From positions 204,523 to 268,522 of the forward strand of contig CAVOKQ010000013.1 of NCBI GenBank assembly GCA_963696545.1: DNA of 64,000 nucleotides, read 5' to 3'. This DNA is from RPQJ01 sp963696545. Its GTDB lineage: Bacteria; Pseudomonadota; Gammaproteobacteria; Steroidobacterales; Steroidobacteraceae. Under the pieces are notes generated by a model. That model ran no database searches, was not told the DNA's origin, and was given only the letters and a program-made list of their open reading frames with translations. Shown here piece after piece: positions 57,121-64,000 of the stretch (its first letter is position 1; each line of letters begins with the position of its first letter). The translations under genes were made by a program, and so were the position numbers.

Positions 57121-58398
57121 TGGTGCATTCCGGTCACACGGTTTACATCTCATTCCGGACACATGGTTAACACTGTGTCCGGGGCGAACGGATTGGGACC
57201 GGGCTCGACCCGGTCCTGATCTCGATCGAAGTATCCCAGATCGTACTCCAGGAAGCTGACCTGCCAGACCTGGTCGTCGACCTCGCGGATGCCCACCAGC
57301 TGCTCTGCCAGCGCGGTACTCAGGTTGATCTTCCGACTGGCGAGGCAGATTCGCCCGCAGCGCGTCACGCGCACGGTGCGGTCGTGGAACGGGTACTCCG
57401 GGTCACGGGGTGGCTCGTAGGGTCGGGCTGAAGGTGTATAGACCTCGGCCGGATAGGCGCCGCCGAGCGCCTGGTGCGGCCGCTCCTGGTTGTAAACCCG
57501 GATGAACTCCTCGAAGCGCTCCTGCTGCTGCAGGGCGTTGAACGCCGCGGGCTTGGTGGTCTCGTTCTTGAGCGTGAGATGCATGCGCTCATGGCGGCCG
57601 TTCTGCTGCGGATGGCCGGGCTTGATGCGCTGCAGGCGGATGCCTAGGCGCAGCCACCAGACAGCCAGACGGGACAGGCCGAACAACGCCCAGGCCGCGG
57701 CGAACGGGGCGCCATTGTCGGTGCGGATCGCGGCGGGCAGGCCGAAGTCGCGGAAGGTGCGCTCGAACACCGAGAAGGCGAACTTCGACTTCGTGGACTC
57801 GAGGCCCTCGCAGGCGAGCAGGTAGCGGGAGCGGTAGTCGGTGATGGTGAGCGGGTAGCAGTACTGCTTGTTGCCGAGCAGGAACTCGCCCTTGTAATCG
57901 GCACACCACAGGCCGTTGGGCGCGTGGGCGGCGGACAGCGGCGTGCCGCTGGCCTTGTAGCGCTTGCGCTTGCGCCGCTTGACGAGGCCGTTGCGATCGA
58001 GCGCAGCGTGGATCGTGCTGACCGCCGGCGGCGGGATCATCGGGTAGTCACGGATCAGCTTGTCGCGGATCTTCGGCGCGCCCCAGGATGGGAACTCCTT
58101 CTTGAGCCCCAAGATCGCCCGCTCGACCTGGAACGGCAGCTGGTTGGCCTGGCGGTACGGGGCCCGGCTGCGGTCGTGGAGCCCATCGAGACCGCAGGCC
58201 TTGTAGCGCTCGAAGATCTTGTAGCCGGTCACCCGGGAGATGCCGAACTCGCGGCAGACCGGCGCCATCTTCTCGCCTTCGAGCAGGCGGGCTATGAAGC
58301 GGAGGCGTTCGTCCATCGGCTTACACTCGTTCCAGGGCATCTGGGAGCGCTCCCCCAAATGCGGAAATGTGTAAACCATGTGCTCGGAATATGGTGCA
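57121..58398 (-). mobile_element. IS481-family insertion sequence
   Basis: The transposase gene is bounded by imperfect inverted ends: the left side reads ATTCCGGTCACACGGTTTAC from 57127, and the right end, reverse complemented, ATTCCGAGCACATGGTTTAC. Internal related pieces (TCCGGACACATGG) follow on the left. A 7-bp direct repeat TGGTGCA flanks it (57121-57127 and 58392-58398), consistent with a target-site duplication. It is inserted between tRNA-Phe and the end of hsdR. Confidence 0.8.
57150..58340 (-). CDS. IS481-family DDE transposase
   Basis: A 396-residue transposase. An N-terminal helix-turn-helix (EGEKMAPVCREFGISRVTGYKI, 21-42) is followed by an integrase core with D148 (LWCADYKGEF), D208 (IRTDNGAPFA) and E251 (PQQNGRHERMHLTLK), the DDE triad. 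The tail YNQERPHQALGG is typical of the IS481/IS3 integrase group. GGGAG precedes ATG 58340 (MPWNECKPM), chosen over a start at 58379. The frame is intact, so the element may still be active. Confidence 0.93.
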   Translation of the reverse strand: MPWNECKPMDERLRFIARLLEGEKMAPVCREFGISRVTGYKIFERYKACGLDGLHDRSRAPYRQANQLPFQVERAILGLKKEFPSWGAPKIRDKLIRDYPMIPPPAVSTIHAALDRNGLVKRRKRKRYKASGTPLSAAHAPNGLWCADYKGEFLLGNKQYCYPLTITDYRSRYLLACEGLESTKSKFAFSVFERTFRDFGLPAAIRTDNGAPFAAAWALFGLSRLAVWWLRLGIRLQRIKPGHPQQNGRHERMHLTLKNETTKPAAFNALQQQERFEEFIRVYNQERPHQALGGAYPAEVYTPSARPYEPPRDPEYPFHDRTVRVTRCGRICLASRKINLSTALAEQLVGIREVDDQVWQVSFLEYDLGYFDRDQDRVEPGPNPFAPDTVLTMCPE

Positions 58399-58431
58399 AG
58401 CTATCTGTCGATAAGCTCACGTGAGAGCCAG

Positions 58432-61400
58432 CTATGCGGCGAGCAAGCTTTGTCCGCTCGCGCTGCGCTCCCAGACGTACTCGTAAACACGGCCGGCGAG
58501 CGCCTCTGTTTCTTCATCCGAATACGGAGGCCGTGGCAGGGAGCGATATAGGCTATCGAGGACGAATACCTGCACTTCGGCCTGCGTCGTCGCATTCTTC
58601 GTCCAGTTCTCCATAGGCTTCAGAATCTCGCGAAGTGCGTTCAGGAGGGAGTGACTGGCCTGCTTTAAGCGTTCGCGGTCGGCCCTGCCGATGTTTTCCT
58701 TGAACAGCAAGTCGAATAGGGCGAGTTCGTCGTCACTCAGGCCTTCTTCCGCGGCACGGCGCTGCTCGGCGTCCAGAGTGGCGGCCAAGGCGATGAGTTG
58801 GGCGAAGGTCGCCTCAACCGTGGCGCGGTCCTTCTCGCGGTTATAGTCAGCAACGATCTCCTGGTATTTCTTATAATAGTCCATCCGCATCGGATTGCGC
58901 GCCAGCATCTTTTCCAGCTTCTGCTCTACGACATCGCGAATGTCCTGCAAGGCGGCGTGCTTTCGTTGCACCTTTGGCGAATTCTTCCCGAGTTTGTCAA
59001 AGTCAATCCGGCTGAGGTCGACCTTAAGCCCCTCGCGTGATCGTCCCTGTGCCTTGCGTGCGGATGGCCTCGTTGACGATCTTGTGCAGTTCCTTGAGCA
59101 CTTCGGTCACGTCGGCAGTGTCCCGACGCTCCTGGAGTTTTTTGTAGATGGCCTCGATATTGTCGTGGCGCTCGGCATAGGTGAAGGCGCTCGGTTCCAT
59201 CAGCAGCGCCTTGAAGCGGACGAAGACCTGCCGGGCTATTATCTCAAAGCGGCGCTTTGTTTCATCTGAAGTGTACAGCGCCTCCACTGCGTCGCGCAGC
59301 GCCTCAATGCGGTAAACCCTGTGGCTCCAATCAGACGCGCTCGGGTCAAAGCCGAGCCCAACAGGTGTTTCTCCGCCGCCTCAATGGCCTGCACCAGCGC
59401 CTCCACCAAATCTTCAATCGGGGCCACGATGTCGCCACCGCCGCCATCCTTCTTCATCGCCCAGGGCATACTGGGCAAGAGCTTCCCGCAGGCTCTTGAG
59501 CATGCCGTTGTAGTCCACGATAACGCCGCAGTCCTTGCCGGATACACGCGGTTGGCGCGGGCAATGGCCTGCATCAGCGTGTGGGCTTTCATCGGCTTGT
59601 CGATGTACAGCGTTGCAAGACACTCCACGTCAAATCCGGTCAGCCACATGGCGCACACGATGGCAATGCGGAAGGGATGTTCAGGGTCCTTGAAGGCGTC
59701 ATCCACTTTTACCCGTTTGCCGTCGGGGGTCTGGAATCCGGTCTTCATCACCATCCGGTGCGGTATAATATCAAAATCCCATTTCGCAAAGTCCCGAACC
59801 TCGTTCTGTGCTTCGCTGATAATGATCTCGATGATCGTGCTCGTCCATCCACTTCGCCTGGCCGCGCAAACTTTCGAGCTCCTGCGCCAATGGCGTCCCG
59901 CTTATCCGGATCGGGGCTGCCGCGAGCGCCATCTCTCTGCACCGAATGAGCGCCTTTACCTGCGCCAGCTTGGCCTCCCAGCGCGGCTTGATACGCTGAA
60001 ACATCCGGGCACAGGTGATCTTGTCGATGCAGACCAGCATGGACTTGCCGCACTCCCAGCGCGTCGAGCAGTGCTCGACGAAATCGGCCGCCAATCTTAT
60101 CCAGCCGGTCGTCGGCAGTGATGACCTCGTAGTCCTTGCCTAGCAACTTCTGCAGCAGCGCACTCTGGTCCGCGTCGAGTTCCGCCTCCTCGATCTTCTC
60201 TGCGATGCGGTCGTTCAGATCCAGCCGCGCGATGCCCAGTTTCTCGCCCCGGTTCTCATAGACCAGCTTGACCGTCGACTGGTCTTCTTCGGAGCGCTCG
60301 AAAGTCATAGCGCGACACATAGCTGCCGAAGATCCGCCGCGTCAGCTGGTCGTGCTTCAACAGCGGCGTGCCCGTGAATCCGATGAACGATGCATTCGGC
60401 AGCGCCAGGCGCATGTTGCGCGCCAACTTGCCGGCCTGCGTCCGGTGCGCTTCGTCCGAGATGACGATGATGTCGTCCCGCATGCTGTATGGCTCGTCTA
60501 CCGCCAGGTTGAATTTATGAATCAGGGTGAAGATGAACCGGTGGTTTTCCAGAAGAATCTCTTTCAGGTCCTTGCCCGAGGCGGCACGGGGCGTCTTCTC
60601 GTCCGTGACGCCGCAGCCGAAGAAGGTGCGATATATCTGGTCGTCCAGATCATCCCGGTCGGTCATGATCACAAAGGTGAAATTGCCCGGCACCACGCGG
60701 CGCACCTTCTCGGTAAAGAACGCCATCGAGTAGGACTTGCCGCTGCCCTGCGTGTGCCAGAAAACGCCAAGCCGGCCAAGATCAGGATGCGCCCGCTTCG
60801 ACCAGCGGCAGTCCATTAGCCTTCCGCTGTCCGCTGGTGCCCGCAGCGTTTAGCATTCGCTGGTCCTGCCGGCGGCTCCCTCTGCGGCTTGTCCGCAGCT
60901 CTGGCTCGGGCACGCGATACGTGACCAGCCGCTCTCCGGAGGGAAATGATTTTTCAGCTCCTCCTGACGCTGCACCGCCGCCACGGCCTTGTTCACGCCC
61001 AGCACCTGATGGTTGCGCGCAACGATCTTCCGCGTGCCGCCCGGCTTGCTGTCATCGAACAGAATGAAGTTCTCCACCAGGTCAAGCAGCCGCTCCTTGG
61101 CCAGCATGCCGTCGAGCAGCACCTCGGCTTCCAGGCGCCTTGTCCGTCTCGGCGTTGCGCTTCCACTCGCCGAAATGCTCCCACTTGCTGGTGATCGAGC
61201 CGTAGCGGGCATGGTCCCCGTTGCTGACCACCAGAAAGGCGTTATGGTGGAATGCGTGCGGGATGCTGTTCATAGGTAGTCAGTCAGGTTGTCATCAAAG
61301 CCCCCGCGGATGTTTCGATACACAGCCTTGAGTTCGATGAAGACCAGCGGCAAGCCGTTGACGAAGCACACCAGATCCGCCCGCCGGTTGTAGTGCGGCA

Positions 61401-61843
61401 TGCGCAGGCCCTGAATCTTCAGTTCCCGCACGGCCAGGAAGTGATTTGTTCCGGGTCTGCCATTGCGGAAGTCGATCACCTGCGCCTGCGCGTGCCTGCT
61501 TCTCGTTGCTGGCGTCGCGCCACTCAACCGGCACGCCGTCGCGGATGTAGCGGTAAAATTCGCGGTTGTGCTGGAAAATCGAGCGGGAGAAGTCCACACC
61601 GGTGAGCTTCCATCGCCTGTTCGCGGGCTGATTCGGGCAGGTCCGGATTCAGGCGTGCCAGCGCCGCCGCAAATCGCGAACCAGCACCACCTCGCGCTCC
61701 GCGTCCGGCCCAGCGTTCCGTCCGGTCCGAACGTCTCCGTCGTTCCAGGCGTAGACGCTCTCCCACCCGTGCCGATCGCGCAGGTAGTCAGCAAACGTCT
61801 TCTGGACGAGCCGGTCTTCGCTGTTAATGTCGGTGAGGGCCAC
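58432..61843 (-). pseudogene. hsdR: Type I restriction enzyme HsdR subunit, many frameshifts
   Basis: The motor and nuclease subunit of a type I restriction system, about 1137 codons, readable only by moving between frames. N-terminal MALTDINSEDRLVQKTFADYL; nuclease domain ADLVCFVNGLPLVFIELKAV (PD-ExK with E-x-K); Walker A FWHTQGSGKSYSM; DEAH box VISDEAHRTQ; FIGFTGTPLL; motif VI MQAIARANRVYP; helical C-terminus from 58971 to 58432 ending VYEYVWERSASGQSLLAA. At least eight frame changes break it. It follows an OLD-family nuclease gene by 23 bases. The clean IS and tRNA next to it suggest that the breaks are specific to this island. Confidence 0.85.
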
Positions 61844-61866
61844 TTTCGGTTCCGTCTTACGGTGTG

Positions 61867-63636
61867 CTACATGGTGCTAATGGCAGTAAGAAGGCGCTCG
61901 ATGTCGGCGTGTGGATTCGTGAGATCCACTGTGTCAGCGATCTTTCGGTGAATGAAGGGCTTCTTAAACGGTGGCTCCGCCATCGGGTTCAAGGGGATGC
62001 CCTTGCTGCCAATCTGCCGCTTGAGCATGTTCAAGTCATAGCCGGTGGTGTAGTCGACACCATTCGTCGCGACGTCAGTTAGGACTCTCGCGGCGGCCTG
62101 TTGATTCACGTTAGTGATCAGCGAGTTCTCAAGATCCGAAGTGAACACGAAGACATTGAGTCCGGCGGCCGCGAACAGCGCCGTCGCATCGTTCGCGACG
62201 GCACCGTACTCTGCTTCGCCCTTGTCTAGTGCGCTGTCAATCTTTGCATGGAAGCCCGTCTCTCCCGCGACAGAATAGCCGGCAGCTTTCGCGCCAACGA
62301 GAATGGCGCGATCGGTCGATTTCGTCAGGGAATCGAAATCAGTCACGACCAGATGTGGAATCTTCGCGGCTGTCCAAGCCCGAATCATTCGCAGGAACGG
62401 AGAGAAGTTTCTGTTGCCAGACGCAGAGATGATCGAGATCCGATGGTGCATCGGGTCTGAACTGCTTTTGCATCAGCAAATTGATGGCGCGGGCGTCAGA
62501 CTCTCCCTCTACCAAGACCACCTTGTCCGCGAAAAAGAGCAACGAGTTCACTTCGTCGCTATAGGCGTCGAACGTTTCCTGCTCCTGTGCGCTCTTTACT
62601 TCTGCGATGTATAGCGCAGAGTGCTGTCCTTCTTTCTTTACCAATCCTAATCGAGTAAACGGAGTCTCGGCTACGATATAGGGGCTGTGCGTCGTGACGA
62701 TAACTCGAAGATTCTCCGACTGTGCGGCACGGATGTCGGAATAGAGTTCCTTTTGCTTCTGCGGATGCAAGAATGTCTCCGGCTCCTCGACGGCTAGAAT
62801 GAACTGAGTGTCGGGGTTTTTCGGCAGCTTTCTGCTCTAGCCCGTGCAGCGCCAGGAGCACTCCACTTTGGACGCCAAGACCCTGCTTCCGAAAGAGCGA
62901 GCGTGGCATCGCCGCCGTCCGCGACCCGAAAGCCGAGTCGCAGGTTGTCTAGGATCCACTCGCCGACATCTTGAACATCAACGTCAAACTTCAACGCGAG
63001 CTTATGGAGCGTCTTGAAACCGAAATGCTTTTCAATTTGGGGCAGTAATGCCTCATCGATGTACGGCTTAATGCTGGTTGAAATCTTGTCGCGGATGTCT
63101 TTGAGAGTGCGGTATTCCTGGGGGGTTCTGCCGGCCTTCTGAGGAATGATCTTCGATAGGCCATGCTCACGAAGCATTCGTGAGAATAGTTCTTGAAACT
63201 GTTCTGAGGACGCGTCTCGCAGTGCGGGAATCAGCACAAAACGGTTGCTTTCCCGCAGCTTTCGAAGTACTTCGATTGCGGCAGGGGTCGTCTTGGTGTT
63301 TCTTTCGATCTTTTCCAGGACCGTGAACGTCAGATCCGATCGAACCGTAACGTGAAGCTGCTTCTCCTTCTTTCCGGTGTCATACGTGATCGTAATCCGG
63401 CGCGCTTTCGCCTTCACAGGAAAGATCGGCAACAACAACTCCGCCAAGTCCTGGTGGAGAGCCCCCGCAACGGAAAGTGTGTCCTCGTTCAATTGGTTAA
63501 GGACGATATCGATCGCCTTGAGAATCGAGGACTTGCCGTGGTCATTTTGACCGACAAGTACGGATGTTCGCTCCAGGTCGAATTTAAGCCATTTGAATGC
63601 TTTGATGTGCGCAAATTCAAATGACTTAATCTTCAT
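61867..63636 (-). pseudogene. OLD-family ATP-dependent nuclease (AAA ATPase plus TOPRIM), about three frameshifts
   Basis: An overcoming-lysogenisation-defect family protein. The ABC-type ATPase starts MKIKSFEFAHIKAFKWLKFDLERTSVLVGQ, with Walker A GQNDHGKSS (29-37); the late Walker B region reads FILAVEEPETFLHPQ; the TOPRIM domain has ADKVVLVEGESDARAINLL and VTDFDSLTKSTD. Frames change near 62840, 62780 and 62440. The ATG at 63636 lies inside the last codons of hsdS (overlap about 11 bases). The position between hsdS and hsdR marks it as an accessory part of the restriction system or a separate phage-defence gene. Corrected length about 590 residues. Confidence 0.83.
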
Positions 63637-64000
63637 GCGGCGCGATGGCTCCGTTCATGAGGCGTGGCAGTAGCAAGTCGCGCGCAGCGTCGAAGCTTCT
63701 CGTTCTGTCGGTAGAGAATGGCTCGCTGCTGATTAAGAGGTTCGGCGAACTCCCGGAAGTGGGTTTGCAGACGCCGCGGTGGGAGCAACAGCGGCAGCGC
63801 GGCCAATTCACGTCTTGCAATTCGCGGCCGCGTTGCACCTACAGCTCTGCGTTCGCAGTGCTGGAGGCTTGCCGGGGAGTTGAAGGTGGTGTGTCAGGAA
63901 ATAGGCATCGGCCAGCTCTTCGTTCGCGACAGCGATTGCCGCGTCCACAGCGGTGATCATGCGCCAGGGCATTCCCGTGATTAGCCAGGCCCTACCGATC
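63626..64000 (-). pseudogene. hsdS: C-terminal end of HsdS specificity subunit (partial, frameshifted)
   Basis: The last part is recognisable as the C-terminal conserved region of HsdS: FREFAEPLNQQRAILYRQNEKL, then after a one-base shift near 63680 AARDLLLPRLMNGAIAPHED and a stop at 63626. Upstream pieces are scrambled between frames (VQRGRELQDV, PLLLPPRRLQTHF). The gene continues beyond the right edge, where hsdM is expected. It defines the DNA target of the type I system, but no target-recognition domain is visible here. Confidence 0.68.

Overview
The window is a GC-rich chromosomal segment from a gammaproteobacterium, probably a metagenome or draft contig from the Xanthomonadales/Nevskiales/Steroidobacter side of the class. 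Three things point there: the gene order lpxC - dciA - M23 peptidase - secA - mutT; the leftward block pilB-pilC-pilD-coaE-zapD-yacG-tpm; and a PilSR/sigma-54 controlled type IVa pilin. This placement rests on gene order and protein families read by eye, not on a database search.

Layout. 0-6 kb: lipid A (partial lpxC), replication (dciA), envelope (M23) and secretion (secA), then mutT. 6-12.3 kb: leftward operon for pilus assembly, coenzyme A, division and zinc-finger proteins. 12.6-23.5 kb: a polysaccharide or lipid-glycan cluster (glycosyltransferases, methyltransferases, two GtrA flippase-like proteins, an FAD enzyme, large multipass proteins) with pilA and its sigma-54 promoter in the middle. 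23.6-26.8 kb: pilR and a frameshifted pilS. 26.9-29.2 kb: sucCD, both disrupted, SucD with an unusual Lys/Ala-rich tail. 29.2-30.8 kb: a ribbon-helix-helix / PH-like / SPFH operon with a perfect 18-bp palindrome upstream. 30.9-37.7 kb: a PGM1-like ATP-grasp ligase, then acetyl-CoA synthetase, E1alpha, E1beta, E2 and an acyl carrier protein; the E1 genes change frame about ten times each. 37.7-42 kb: an AttEFGH-like fused ABC transporter plus its secreted AttH partner. 42-47 kb: zinc metallopeptidase, small DUF1496-like protein, a lone divergent GroEL and a cysteine-desulfurase-like enzyme. 47.1-53.1 kb: an exported redox/phosphoesterase gene set (DUF1800, Tat-exported DUF1501, di-heme MauG-type peroxidase, Tat-exported metallophosphoesterase, monoheme cytochrome c). 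53.1-56.9 kb: secreted hypotheticals, a VapBC-type pair and a membrane-anchored oxidoreductase. 57.0-64 kb: tRNA-Phe, an IS481-family element, then a type I restriction island (hsdR, an OLD-family nuclease, the end of hsdS), heavily frameshifted.

Two patterns cut across the window. A palindromic repeat, GGTGCC(T/A)GGCACC with AT-rich arms, occurs about a dozen times, only between genes and only from 32.4 to 53.1 kb, often as paired copies that form long hairpins. Frame disruptions cluster at 18.9, 25.6-28.7, 34.0-36.4, 47.2, 50.5 and 58.4-64 kb and are absent from the first 18 kb. Because they hit core genes whose downstream reading is otherwise perfect, sequence error is the simplest explanation for many of them. 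True decay is more plausible for the restriction island.

The best candidates for something undescribed are the 47.1-53.1 kb exported redox cluster, the SPFH/RHH operon with its palindrome, the dehydrogenase genes paired with their own acyl carrier protein, and the SucD tail.
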